Below, one piece after another: positions 36,001-48,357 of a stretch of 64,000 nt of DNA. Below the pieces are notes generated by a model that saw only the letters and a list, made by a program, of their open reading frames with translations, was not told the origin of the DNA and ran no database searches. Within the stretch, counting starts at the first letter, position 1. Every line of letters starts with the position of its first letter. The DNA comes from Warburgia ugandensis (taxonomy: Eukaryota > Streptophyta > Magnoliopsida > Canellales > Canellaceae), in the NCBI GenBank assembly GCA_035236585.1, contig CP141132.1:44209880-44273879 (forward strand), in the 5' to 3' direction. The position numbers and the translations under genes are program-made.

Positions 36001-36195
36001 CAGCGTGTTGCTTCCGGGGGGATGCTCTAGCAGCCCTTGCCCATTTTTCACTATACTCGAGATCCGATGTAGTGCGTTTCTTCTAGGGGAACGCCCTAGC
36101 AATCCTTGCCCATTTTTCACCATACCCGGGATCCGATGCAGCATGTCGTTTATGAGGAACGCTCTAGCTTGAGGGAATATCAATTTTCGATTCAT
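33053..36195 (-). pseudogene. RTE LINE ORF: endonuclease and reverse transcriptase, broken
   Basis: Minus-strand order: N-terminal segment from 36195 with tandem 23-residue units (see 35990-36170); endonuclease start EIHIATWNIGTLTGKNLELV (about 35910); a later segment NEMRGGNILNFALSYNLAIA and QIDFFLFRN (35430-35185); RT with SSIVPIYKNKGD, CTNYRGIKLMNHTIKLFERV, the LENQFGF.P.RST motif and CRPFADDIVLIDE (catalytic FADD, about 33850); C-terminus [40 protein letters not shown] and WRNKIHVANP. Breaks include a stop after PRELI (about 34060), one near 33770 and a frameshift at about 34470. The insertion is old but well preserved, and inactive unless these breaks are sequencing errors. Confidence 0.88.
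35990..36170 (-). repeat. 69-bp tandem repeats in frame at the LINE ORF N-terminus
   Basis: The period is 69 bp ('ccttgcccatttttcac' at 36034 and 36103), about 2.6 units. 69 bp is 23 codons, so the units translate in frame as related 23-residue blocks (LHRIPGMVKNGQGLL, LHRISSIVKNGQGLL, LHQNPSVVTSGHGF). The plus-strand LINE at 43.4 kb has the same blocks. Confidence 0.85.
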
Positions 36196-36522
36196 GTCAT
36201 ATTAGGGTTGTCATAGTTTTAAAAAGCTGAAGATGATTTTCATTTCTTCCTTACTAACAGGAAAGAAATAACAAATTCATCTTCAGCTTCTCCCTTGTTG
36301 GCTGGCACCTGACGTAAGGGTTGTCATATTTTAAGAAGCTAGAGATGATTTTCATTTCTTCCTTGCAAACTAATATACAAATGCATATTCATTTGCAAGA
36401 AGAAAATAAATAACAAAATCATCTTCAACTTCTCCCTTGCCGGCTGACACCTGATGCAAGACCTTCCTTTTTCATCCGGGCTTGGGACCAGCATTGGCGG
36501 AGTTGTTAACGGGATTTGCATC

Positions 36523-37299
36523 TTCATTTTAATTTTGTTGTAAGACCATGCTGTGATAACTGGGAGGTACTTGACTTTTTCCTTTGTTGTGGCTGGTTTC
36601 TTATTAAGCATTATTAGAGAGTGCCATCCCATTCTGTATCTGCTTTTCTCTTTGCCTAATTGTGTCTCCTCTTGTGAGCTCACAAATGGTGACCATATCA
36701 AAGTATCAAACTGTCCTTTGTATTTAGATATGAATGTATGTATCTACAAATTTTCTTCTTAGGATCATACAGGATCTAGAAGACTTGGGTGATTTCCCAA
36801 GTACTATCATGACAACTAATAAGGATAAGTGTGTGCATGCGTGAGTTCGAGATAGAGGTCCTTATGTAGTTTTGTGAGAGATTAGCTGTATATTATAATG
36901 GTCTGAAATGGGTTTAATCCTATGTTGCCAGTTCGCGAAGTGAGAACCAGAAGCGGCAAATTCAAAGCCAAAAAAAAAAAGAAAAGAAAAAAGAAAAGAA
37001 AAGAAAAAAGAAAGCTTTCCTGAAAAGAAATTCATAAACATAGGTCACATAATTTGCCATTTAAAAATTAAATCTAGGTGCTTAACATCCATAACCCAAT
37101 TCCATAACTCCAAAAGTTACAAAAGTCGATATGCAAAATCCATATTGGTAAGATCCCACAACCAAAAATTTCAAACTATGAATTTATTAGTCCTTTGATG
37201 TTCCCTTGTTCTTGCGGGACGGATCAGAAGAAGAAGCACCTGTATATCTATATAGAACAAGTGAATAACATACTTGAAGCTTTTAAGCAAAAAATAATA
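36523..37299. other. No gene; A-rich tract
   Basis: An (AAAAG)-type purine tract lies at 36969-37015. Nothing else is recognised. Confidence 0.5.
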
Positions 37300-40200
37300 C
37301 TTAAAAGTGTTTGAATTTTGAAGTATTACCTTCTTTTTGCCTTGGCTTCTTAGTAAAGTGAGATGTTACAAGAGTTTGGGGACGTTGAAAGACTGTCTTA
37401 GGTGACGGATCAGCATCGACACTTCCTAATCCTTCCCGCAAAGCCTCTATAGAGGTAATGCAGGGGGCGATCAACATGTGCTGCAAAAGATGGCCTATCA
37501 GCATTTGCTGCTCCTAACCCTTCACCACAAATCCTTAATGCGCTAGAAGGTGCCTTCACAAGTGGCCTAGAGTTGACACCTCTACCTTCATCACCACTGC
37601 CGCCACCACAACTGCCACCATCATCATCTTGTCCCTACCATGTAAAATTTTCAAGTTTCTTAACATTCTTATCAGTGTTTGCAAACTCGGGATTAGTATC
37701 CTACTTCCTGTGCGGGCCCTGTGCTATATTCATTTTTAAACCTAAAGCAATTAGAGATATTGGTTAATTGATATCTAACAAAGAGATAAGAGTCGTAGAA
37801 CTATAATAATTAAGGAACATTCAAGGAATTCATTTATAATTCTGTACCTTGTTAATATCCTCAAGTTTGAGTGGTTGTAAACTAGTGCTTCAATATGGGC
37901 CAAAATCACCCTATTACACTTCGCATGTAATATGAAGCTATAGGTGCTCCACACTCTTTTAGTCGAAAAGGTGCTAGTGGGCTGTGCAAGGACTTTATCT
38001 GCCACTCTTTACAGCTTAGGAGCATCTTCACCATGCATGCTTCACCATTTTTATGGCTGAAGTGTTGTTGTTTCTGGTGTCTTTATGTGGCCCAACTAAT
38101 CTCCATGCCATTCCATGTCCATCACCAAACTCAAACAACGGGGATCTAAGGGTACGAGTGAGATCCTTATTACCTTCAAAAATTCTTTCCAGTGCTTTCT
38201 TAGCACATTGCCATCCTTATTTGTCATGGACTGCAAGTAAAGAACGTGGAACAGGGAATATTAGTTGTTAACTTGTTACATTACTAGCTAGGATTAGATT
38301 GCACAAGGAATACAAAACCCTTACTTGGAGCTACTCTTGATCCTCATCATAATGGAGGTGCAAGATAATTCGAATTATAATAGCTTGGAGTAAGAGCATG
38401 TGCCAAGCAATATAAAGGCACATTCATCTCATCTCCAAGTCATCCTTCGAACCATCCTTAAGCATCTCATCCATGCCTTCATACACTCATTCTATAAGAG
38501 GCCTTTTTTGGTCTGTGAATGGAACTATTTCATAGATTGGCTTTGTGATCTTTAGAGCCCTGTTAATTTTAAAATTCTGGAGCAGTGACTACGTTGTTAT
38601 AAATCATTTTTGCTGTTTCCTTGATGCCAAATCCTTCAACCCTGCCACTCACCTTGTCCAGCAATGCTACACTAAACAATTCCTCATTTCTTTTCTGCAC
38701 CTCTTAATCCTCCTCAATGTGATGTAAAGGGAAGCAAATAATAGGGATTAGATTTGCATTGATGGGTCAGAATTAGGCTTAAAACTATATGTGAAAGCGC
38801 ATAAGAGTGGCTTGTTCCAACAAGCCCACTCTAGAAGAGTTGACCGAATAGTGTATATCTCTATAAGATTTGTGTGACTTACAGGATCACAGAAGTTGAC
38901 CAGAAAAGTTTTTATAGTAAGTGCTTCTGCAAAATAGTACAGGAAAGTTGACTGTTAACTGACTTTAGTTTTCATAAATGCCTATGCATTATTGAATGAC
39001 TGAAGTCCACCCGCTTTGGTTATCTTTAGCTAACATAAATGTTTATGCATACAATGAAGGTAATAACTAGAGATCTGGAAGTGTTGGTAGTAAGCTCTAT
39101 AAATTTGATGTAGAAGTCTTTGAAATCAATGAAAAAGTTAGAGCTTTGCAGTTGCAGTAAGGGCAGCAATTGGATGGGATGTTCAGTCATTTAGGCTGAT
39201 TTCAAAGAGAAATCCCATAATGTCACTTCATTGCTGGTCTTCAAGCTGTTTATGTGAGTTCAATCTGCTTGTAGTCATCGTCCAGGTGTGATTCCAATAT
39301 CACTATCCTAATCATATGGAGTGATTCCAAATACATTTTTCTATTATGGTTCCTTTTCTTCTGTTTCTGTGGGTGCTTTTTTACCATGTATTTCTACATG
39401 ACTTCAATTGTTTGGGTTGAATTTTGTTGCAAGTTCTGTTCAAATCTATTCTCTCCCCTTGTCCTTCATCAGTGAATTGTAACCTTGAAACATCTTTAAA
39501 CATTGCAAGTTCCCTAGAATGATTAGGCATGAACTTGACAAGATGTTTACATTTTTCATATATCTCATTGATCCAAGACAATTGCTATGCCAAAATTTCC
39601 AAAGCAAGGTTCGAAGTTGCACAAAATATGGAGTGCAAAAATATGAGGATATATCTTACTCACCTCTGTCCTTGCATTCTAACAGTTGTGAGCATTGTCA
39701 GGTGGCACCTGCATCACATTGTATGCCCCAACAATTTCCACCGCCTTCGAAATGAACCTACCAATATTTTCCCCACTCTTAATCACCCCAGAGAAATCCT
39801 TTACATAAAGCAAGATACTAATGTGAATGTTCAAGGCAAGCACATTCATCTATGCCTTATTTCTTCATTGATCCAACCATTAGACACAAGAAAGAGGCCA
39901 TTTATGGCTCGTGTATTTTTTAATGGCTTCAATTCTTTGGTCACACTAGGATACTCATCAAGTAGTGTCATCCTCGCCCCCTCATGTCTTGGACTCTTGT
40001 AGCCAGGCAACCTACCAATGGCATCCATCATTTCATGCAAAACATGGAGACCTTAATATGTTACAGGGAACTCCATGCAACCAAAGCCCTTAAAACTTTT
40101 TGTCCACATCTGTCCTTTCCATTCATTTAAAAGCCATGGGGATGATATTAGGCCCACTTTCTCCAATAGACGATGAACCCCCACCTACTAGTTACACTAT

Positions 40201-41600
40201 CCACGCTTGCTCGATGGATGGAGGGCGGGCTGGCCCTCCAACTCAAGCACGAAGTCAATGTTGAGAAAAACCCTTCACCATTACCATATGAAAGCTGAGA
40301 GGCTAACCTTATCGAACATTGACTCTGCCCTTGCTTAAAAAGGTGCTAGCACCTGGGGGAAAACAAGCAGAGATGTTCATCTTTGTCAACTTGAAGGAAA
40401 CAACCAGAAGTAGGTTTGTCTTAGAAGCTATTTCTGATATCCAAAATGAGTAAATGCAGACGAACATATATACGAGGAAAGTGAGTAGCATGATGTAGCA
40501 AATGAAGATTTTGTTTATTCACTTAAAATTGAGTATATGTTTCCCTCAGTTTCCTGCTAGGATTTGAATTCCTGTATTTTACATGTCATACAATTGAATC
40601 TTTAATAATTGTCACAAAATCCTGGGGCAGTCCTATGTCTAAATGGCGAGCCACTACGTAGGTGATGAACATGGCTCCAGGGCGTCTACACAAAGCCCTT
40701 CTCTTCTTCACTCAAAGAGGCTATGCACACTTTGAATGACACTTGATTCATAAAGAATGGATCTGTTGGTTAGAAGTTATATGCACTTTGGCTGAAGGCA
40801 ATGGTAACTTTCTGGTGAAAAGTGCTCATTATTGAGACAAAGTGACTTAATGATTTCTAACTACATTCTCTGTAGGTCCCTCTTATCTCTTCCTTTTCTG
40901 AACTTGGGTTATGAAAGAGGAACTGAGGAGGTATCGGTAACATGCAGCGTGGCATACCCAAATGTCCCAAGAAATGCACGGAAAAGGTTGAATTAACCCT
41001 GAAAAAACTCACATCAAGGACCAAGCCCCTTCCTTGGGTCAAGAGAGTTTGAGATTCATAGCTGGGTAAGATGTTGCCTGCATTCGTAAAGGACTTGGAT
41101 TTAGGAAAGAAGTCAATTCTAGACTTCTTCAATGGCCTCTCTTGAGGCAATTTCTGTGCATTTGACACAAGGTTTCTCAACTTCTCATTCAACTGCTTTT
41201 TATTTTTCACTTCTGGACGATACCTAACTCTTGCACTTTTCCCCCTTTTCAGCACCCATGATTTGAGCATGCACTCAAGTATAACTGGCATAAAAAATTT
41301 GTTCACAATGTTTGTACTTAACTTGCTAGCTTGCTTTGTGGCCCCCCATCTTGTTTCACTCTTATCTAGACATGTAACTTGGTTCCATAACGGCATGTTC
41401 CACCTCTCAGCCATATCACCATCATCATTTTAATTATCATCTTCATCATCCCCAATTGTACCAACCTCTTGATCCTCCTCATCTGCATCATCACCACCAC
41501 CACCAGATTCATCACTATATTCAGCTGGAAGATTGCCCAATATTCTTCCTCAGCTGGAATGTCATCCACATTCATGGTACTAGAGACAATGAGACATTCA
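37300..41600 (-). pseudogene. hAT transposase (DUF659/dimerisation type), heavily decayed
   Basis: Minus-strand pieces in the family's order: N-terminal part at 41575-40857 with AERWNMPLWNQVT and a KKSRIDFF region; a DUF659-like piece MDAIGRLPGYKSPRHEGARM (40040-39846); WINEIYEKCKHLVKFMPNHS and RELAMFKD (39581-39381), like the middle of these transposases; and the C-terminal dimerisation region STKRVWSTYSFILHAKCNRV followed by LVYNHSNLRILTR (38005-37830). The pieces are separated by stops, frameshifts and non-matching DNA. The catalytic core cannot be read through. TIRs and target duplication were not found. It is a long-dead hAT (Ac-like superfamily) element. Confidence 0.75.
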
Positions 41601-41879
41601 TTTTGAAAAACAAGTCATATTGTTGTACATAATATTTGACTTAAAACTTGAAATTGTAAAATAAATCAAGTTTGATACTTGAAACAAGTTCCAAAATTGA
41701 TTATAAAAAATGTTGAAGAGAAGTTACAAACAAATTGAGAAACAAGTTACAAATAAATTAAAAAAGAAAAAGAAAAACATTCCACTGAGTTCATCCAAAC
41801 ATCCAATCTACAACCATTCAACCCAACAATTCAATCCCCCCATCCAGTCGACAGCCATTCAATTGGAGAGAGAGGGAGG

Positions 41880-42130
41880 GACGGAGGGACTTGCAGCTGC
41901 TAATTGTTATCTACCGAAGAAGAAAGTGGGAGGAGGAAAGGATGAGGAGCTACTGTGTCAGATACTGGGCTTTAGTTTATTGGAGAGATATGCAGGTTTC
42001 CAGGAGTGATTTTCAGCTACAGATTGTTATCTAGCAGAGAAGAATATGAAAGTAGGAAAGGATGAGAACCGCTGTTTCAGATAATATGTTTTCTTGCTGA
42101 AAATAGTAGCTTGCCAGAAAACTCATAGAA
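41880..42130. repeat. About 120-bp tandem duplication upstream of the hAT relic
   Basis: 'gcagctgctaattgttatcta...gaagaa' and 'ggaaaggatgagga' (41890-42000) recur as 'cagctacagattgttatcta...gaagaa' and 'ggaaaggatgagaa' (42010-42090). It may be subterminal repeat DNA of the hAT element. Confidence 0.55.
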
Positions 42131-43000
42131 AACACTTATTCTTTTTTCTTCTAGCTTGCCGGAAGTGGTATCTAGCTGGAAACAGTATCTTGCCTCCTTT
42201 GTTGAAAACAGTAGCTTGCCATTAAACAGCAATTACCTTCTTCTTCTTATAGTTCACTGAAAACAGTATTTCTCCTTCTCCTTCTACTACTGAAAATGGA
42301 TTAAAAATGCAGCTTTTTTACTGTTTCTAAGTTATGCATCAGAAGTGACATGATTAGCTGGAAATTTCTGCAGAAAATGGCTGCTTTCACTGGGGAAAGG
42401 GCTGAAATGTTCACTTGCTTTGGTAGAAAGGCTGAAATGGTCTAGTGTATTGGAGGAAGTATAAGTTTCCCTCCTTCAATTAAAAACCACTGAAGATTAA
42501 GTTATTACAGAAGACCCATGAATGGCAACCAGGATTGCAACAGAACATCGTGTCTTATTTGATAGATGTGGGGAAAAAAGTTTTAAAAAAAATGGAAACA
42601 CAGAAGAAGCATGTCTCCTTCTTGATTAGAAGCTTGAATCGGATAAATCTGAAGCATGTTTTCAATCAATCAGAAGGGAGATTCCTTTTGATTGGAAGCT
42701 TTATGGATTGATCTGAAGCATTCAGCAGTCGTGAATCCCCTATTTGGAAGGGTCAATTACAAAAACCTGGATTCGTGCTCTACTTCTTGCTTTTGCAGCG
42801 CAAACCCGAGATTCATGGATTATCTCCCCAAGGTGCTTCTCGGCTACATTAGTTTAACCTTATATATGTTGTCCTCAAATACCAAACCATTGCCAGTTTT
42901 AACCTTATATAAATTGTAAGAGAACAAAGATGTTTTTCAATGTGATAAAACCCTAAATTAGGGAAAACATTCACAAGAGTTTATAGTACACAGCTGCCCG
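42131..43000. other. Intergenic, no recognised feature
   Basis: Phrases of the type 'gaaaacagtagcttgcc' recur loosely at 42100-42300. No gene is seen. Confidence 0.4.
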
Positions 43001-43004
43001 TTCC

Positions 43005-43055
43005 TCCACCCCGCATACATGGGAGCCTCGTGCCCTGGGGCTGCCCCCTTTTTTA
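43005..43055 (+). mobile_element. Au SINE 3' fragment
   Basis: CACCCCGCATACATGGGAGC, then CTCGTGCCCTGGGGCTGCCC, corresponds to the last part of the Au SINE seen complete at 27805. The 5' part is missing. Confidence 0.6.
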
Positions 43056-43389
43056 TTCACAGAAAAATATTGGAAAAAGATTTGTACTATAAGAAGATGA
43101 ATTACAATAACAAGGAATGCCTAGGGTACTTCAAGTATTAACCCCCTAATACTTACAATTCGATATTTTTCTTCTTCTTCTTCTTGAAAATCCATAGAAC
43201 AAGACCCAAGTAGTCATTTGCTAAAAAGCTCTCAAAACCATCAAGGCACCAACTAGGCAGCTATGTTGGGTAGAAAATAATTACCTCTAATATGCCAAGT
43301 GTTGTCTTCTCTAATCACATAATTACACCATGTGTGACAGCCAACTAATGAAATAAAATAGAAACTATCCAACTTCCAAGTAGGATTGT

Positions 43390-46300
43390 TGATGTGGTGC
43401 ATCAAATCCCAGGTGTAGTGAAAAATAGACAAAGGCTGTTAGAGTGTTCCCTCGGAGGTGATGTGCTGCATCAAAACTGAGGTGCAGTAGAAAGTATGCA
43501 TGGGTTCCCTTGCCATTCAAGAAGTATGCGGGCAAATAGGCTAGGTCAAGAGAACAGGATTCATATCGCTATATGGAATATAGGCATATTGACGTGTAAG
43601 AGTCTAGAGTTAGTAGATACTATGAAATGTATGAGAGTCAACATCGCTTGTATCTAAGAAATCAAGTGAAAAGGGAAGTAAAACTAGAGAAATCGATGGA
43701 TATAACCTCTGGTACATAGGAAAGGACAACAATAAAAATGGTGTAGGGATACTTGTAGATAAAGAATTAAAGGATAAAATTGTAGCTATTAAAAGAACCA
43801 GTGATAGAATTATACTAATAAAACTTGTTTTAGGAGAGAATCGTAAATGTCATTAATGCATATGCACTACAAGCAGGGTTAGAGGATAAAATAAGAGACA
43901 GTTTTGGGAAGATATGGAGGGAGTCATGCAAGAAATTCCCAACATAGAGGAGATATTTATAGGAGCTGATTTTCATGGTCATGTAGGAAAAGAAAAAGAA
44001 GGATATTATAGGGTACATGGGGGTCAGGTATTGGAGAAAGAAATGAGTTGAAGTTATACTTGATTTTGCATTAGCATATAATTTAGCTATAGCAAACACA
44101 TACTTTAGAAGAGGAAAGAACATTTAATAACCTTTAAAAGTGGATCATATAAAAGCCAAATAGACTTTCTCCTTCTTAGGGGAGCTTTGGTGCAACGATA
44201 AAAGTTGTCGTCGTATGACCTTGAGGTTACGGGTTCAAGGTGTAAAAACAGCCTCTTGCAAAAATGCAAGGTAAGGCTGCCTACTATAGGCCCTCATGGT
44301 CCGCCCCTTCCCTAAACCCCGCGTAGGCTGGAGCTTTGTGCACCGTAGCTGCCCTTTAGGAATGTCGAAAGATTAACGTGTAAGAATTATAAGGTGATAC
44401 CTGGTGAGAGTCTAACCTTACAACATAGATTAATGGTTATGGATATCTACATTAAAGTATGGAAGAAAGGAAATGAAATTAATAGATGTCTGAAAACCAA
44501 GTGGTGGAACTTAAAAGGAGAGAAAATAACAACATTTACAAACAAGTTGATAGTAGAAGGAAACTGGAATGATGAAACAGAAGTAAACAACATGTGGACT
44601 AAAATGGTCATGTCTATTAAGAAAGTGGCAAAAGATGTCTTAGGAGTATCTAAAGGTAAAAGGCAACAAACAAAGGAAACTTGGTGGTGGTGTGAAAAAG
44701 TGCAAAAAGTTATTAAAGAGAGGTGTTTGTTTTAAGCATTACAAAGGACTAAAAATGATGAAAACTTTGAGCAATATAAGAATGCTAAAAAGCTTACTAA
44801 GAGAATAGTAAGTGAGGATAAACTCGAAGGCATATGATGATCTTTATAATAGTTTAGGAACAAGAGAAGGTAAAAAAGATGTGTTTAAACTCGCAAAAGC
44901 AAGAGAGGAAGAGTAAGGACTTAGAGCCCATTAAGTGTATTAGAATTGATGACCAAAGGGTACTTGTCAAAGATGACGAGATCAAACAAAGATGAGAAAG
45001 TACTCTAAACCTAAATAATGCTAGGCATTATAGATATGGCCATAGGATTAGAATACCTACAGTGAAAGAGGCCTTGAAAAAGATGAAATCAAGAAAGGCT
45101 TTGGGGCTTAATGATATACCAAAAGAGGTTTGGAAGTATATGGGAGATATTGGGGTAGTTTGGTTGATAAATTTTTTGACAAGATTGTGAAAATGAAGAA
45201 AATGCCAGATGAATGGAGGAAGAGCTCTATTGTACCAATTTACAAGAATAGAGGAGACATACAGCGTTGCACTAATTATCGGGGAATCAAATTTATGAGT
45301 CATAGCATGAAACTTTTTGAAAGAGTGATAGAAAAGAGGCTATGACGTGAGACAAGTGTATTGGAGAACCAGTTTGGTATCATGCCTAGGAGATCTACCA
45401 TGGAAGCTATTTTCTTGCTTAGACAATTGATAGAGAAATATCGGGAGATGAGGAAGGACCTCTCCGCATGGTCTTTATTGAATTAGAAAATGCATATGAT
45501 AGGATCCTTGGAAAGTTAATATGGTAGGCGTTGGGTGAGAAAGGGATTTCATGGGGGTATAAATATATAATTTAAGGATATGTATAAGGGAGTAGTAACA
45601 AACATTAGAACCACTAGCTGAGAGAGTGTTAATTTTTCTATCTCTATAGGATTGCACCAAGGATTGACATTGAGCCCGTACCTTTTTATTGATGAGTTAA
45701 TAAAACATCTGCATGAGGAGATTCTATGGTGCATGTTATTTGCAAAGGATATAGTTTTGATTGATGAGACAAGGGAGGATGTAAGCACAAAGCTAGAGTT
45801 ATGGAGAGATGCATTATAACTCAAAGGATTTAAAATTAGTCGAACTAAGACAGAGTATATGAAATGCAATTTTAGTAAGGAGAGGAATGCAGCATCAGTA
45901 GAGATTGATAATAAAGAAGCCCCCCTAAAACAGCACTTTCGATACATGGGATCGATAATTCTTGAGAGTGGAGAGATTGAGAGGGAGGTTACCTAGAGAA
46001 TCCAAGCAGGTTGGAAAAAATGGAGATGCGCTTCTGGAATTTTGTGTAATTGGAAGGTGTCATTCAAACTGAAAGGAAATTTTTATAGGATGGCTGTAAG
46101 GCCGGCCATGCTCTATGGATTAGAGTGTTGGGCAGTTTAAGAACAACATGTACATAGGATAAGTGTGACCCAAATGCAGATGTTGATATGGATGAGTGGT
46201 AATACAAGAAAAGATAGAATTAGAAATGAAAATATTAGAGGACATTTAAGAGTAGCACCAATAGATAACAAGATGAGGGAGATTAGACTTAGATGGTTTG

Positions 46301-46499
46301 GACATGTCCACAGTAGACCAAAAAGGCACTAGTTAGAAGGAGTGAGGCGATCCAAGTCGAAGGTTCTAAAAGGGCAAGGAGAAGGGCCAAAAGAATGTGG
46401 ATAGAAGTGGTGAGAAAAGATTTAAAAACTTTGTAACTAAATGAAGCCATGACACTTAATAGAGGGGAATGGAGGAACAAGATTCATGTGACCGACTCC
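43390..46499 (+). pseudogene. RTE LINE 2 ORF, many stops
   Basis: Readable pieces: VVHQIPGVVKNRQRLLE (repeat unit), IHIAIWNIGILTCKSLELVD (endonuclease), GADFHGHVGKEKEGYY, IPGESLTLQHRLMVMDIYI (44394 on), SSIVPIYKNRGD and CTNYRGIKFMSHSMKLFERV (45130-45345), LENQFGIMPRRSTMEAIF, LFAKDIVLIDETRE (FADD changed to FAKD), [10 protein letters not shown], and a C-terminus WIEVVRKDLKTL. Stops such as ACI-stop and IK-stop replace Gln and Trp codons. The changed RT catalytic box alone would make it inactive. Confidence 0.85.
44179..44357 (+). mobile_element. Au-type SINE inserted in RTE LINE 2
   Basis: Starts GGGGAGCTTTGGTGCAACGA, with B box GGTTACGGGTTCAAGG, CAGCCTCTTGCAAAAATGCA, and ends CACCGTAGCTGCCCTTT. 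It splits the LINE ORF between '...aaaagccaaatagactt' and 'aggaatgtcg', a junction that is continuous in LINE 1. Only a very short direct repeat (AGG) is visible at the borders. More CpG sites are mutated than in the SINE at 27805, so it looks older. Confidence 0.88.
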
Positions 46500-48004
46500 T
46501 AATCGGGATAAGGTCTTGATGATGATGATGTAATGCAGCCATTTGTAGCCTCTATTTGGAATTGACAGATAATAAACAAAAGATATACCGTGGCTGCCAG
46601 TGAGATGTGGGCATTGCACATGTCCCCAATGGATGTTCTGTACCAGATAAGATATAGTTCTGGGTGTAAATTCTTTCCAATCTGACATGCCTGGCTTTGA
46701 GTTTCAACCCAAGTACTAAGCTCACCTCACAGATGTTGTAGAAGCAATTTGATGTAGCAGGTTGCCAGAAAAGGGTCCATAGTCTTGTTCCCCATAAGGA
46801 ACAATCTTAGATTGGTAAGAAACCAGAATCTTGTGTCCTGTCTTTGATCACAATACATACGACATGGTGGCCTTTCAGTTTTACCTGGGAACTGAGTTAA
46901 TGTCATCTAATGATTCATCTTGGTGATGACATCCCCTGGGAACTCAATTTCATCTAATGATTCGTCTTGATGATGGCATTGCATGAATGACACACATATG
47001 TTTCTTATGACTGAATGATAGTATAGAGGTGTAATATATTAAATGAAGGATAGTGTAGATCATTTAGTGCATCATGTAGTCCACTTTATATAAGCTACAT
47101 GCATACAGAATGCCATACTTGAGATTGTGGTGTTTGTTTTTTGATTATCAAGAAACTTTTTCTCTTGAAGATGATTCAAGGGAAGTTATTAGCTTCTCAA
47201 TGTGGTACTAATTAGTAAGATTCCATGTTATACTGTTCCTAACAAAAAGTCCCGATTGTCTAAACCACCACTACTATGCCTGCTTGGAGTGTAGCAAGAG
47301 AAAAAATGCTGAGTTAGGCAATTATTCTTCAATAGTACAATTTCTTGTATTGGTTGAAGAGAAATATATAATATTGTATTGGAGGTAGGAGGAAGGGCTG
47401 AAAATTGAAATCTCTTTCAATCAACATGTTAAAACATCACAAGTCCAATGCTTCTTGGCTCTGCCTAGGTGACTCTTTTTGCCGGTGACCTTTTTAGTCT
47501 GCGTCCAGGTTTTGCCTTGCCAATTTACTAAGACACATACAAATTGGCTGAGTTATATGAGTAATAGGCGAGCCAAACAGACTACTCCTTTTTCACATGA
47601 CCTCTTTCCCTGTGCAACTTGCTTTGCGAGATTGCATGCTCATCCAAGTAGACCTTGGAGGATATCTGAAACCTACTTTGGCAACAGTGAAGAAGGAACC
47701 ACCATATTAGTCCTATGGTTATGTTCTTCTTCTTTGAAAGTGTCTACTCAGCTGTTACTTTTCTTGCCTTAGTTTGGTCTCTTCTGGTACTAGGAGATGG
47801 GATGATGTTTGTTCCACGTATTTGATTTCAAGAATACCTAAATAGTCAGCTTATTCATTTTTCTTTTCTTTTGAAAAATGATTACATGCAATAAATTTAG
47901 TAAGGTTATTCATATCTCCTTTGCTGTAAAGGTTTATTTACCTCTTGCACAATGGGCATTCCCAAGCAAGCAGGTTATTTGAACTAGCTGAATATATGGT
48001 ATAG

Positions 48005-48357
48005 ATTCCTGGAAGGAGTCCATGCTCTTCAGCATGACTAGAAGTCAATGTTGCTTTTTCTCATGCATGCGAATTCTTTTTGTAAAGAAGTCAATGCTGC
48101 TTTTTCTCATGCATGACCAATTCTTTTTGTAGATGTAACCTGCTAATCATGCTTGGAATTGCTTAGGCTAGAGGTGAATTTTGTGCCTTTGGGTGCTTCG
48201 AGCATACATTTCTTTGAGTACAAAATCATGACCGTCCATTTTTATTAATTTTTACATACCCAAAGCATGTGGCTAGGATCATTCTAATGCATTGATTTCT
48301 TGCAAGTTTGCCTATTTGTGGTATGCCCAACATGATGAACGGCTTAGATCTACAGAG
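48005..48357 (+). repeat. Diverged dispersed repeat, second copy
   Basis: It is homologous to 23480-23815 but carries an extra internal 46-bp duplication. Confidence 0.5.

Larger units (their letters stand above)
33040..36504 (-). mobile_element. RTE-clade LINE, near full length (3.46 kb)
   Basis: The element reads on the minus strand. Its 5' end lies at about 36504, with a 'gctggtcccaagcccgg' phrase (read in reverse complement near 36476-36492) that I recall from plant RTE 5' ends. Its 3' end is the GAT-rich tail (tcatcatcagcatcatt on the plus strand). An 18-bp target duplication with one mismatch (33022-33039, 36505-36522) supports insertion of the whole unit. The ORF has an apurinic endonuclease, RT and C-terminal domain but carries stops and a frameshift. 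A tandem duplication lies in the 5' leader (36207-36320 and 36318-36460, GATGATTTTCATTTCTTCCTT shared). Confidence 0.88.
43385..46530 (+). mobile_element. Second RTE LINE (plus strand), interrupted by an Au SINE
   Basis: It is collinear with the LINE at 33040-36504 in opposite orientation. It has in-frame 23-residue repeats at 43390-43510, endonuclease start RIHIAIWNIGIL near 43557, RT pieces to about 45800, C-terminus near 46270-46495, and tail AAGGTCTTGATGATGATGATG ending about 46530. The 5' border is uncertain and no target duplication was found. It is more degraded than LINE 1. Confidence 0.85.

Noticed and set aside
42989..43060. Full SINE
   Set aside because: Only the terminal 50 bp match the Au consensus; there are no A or B boxes.
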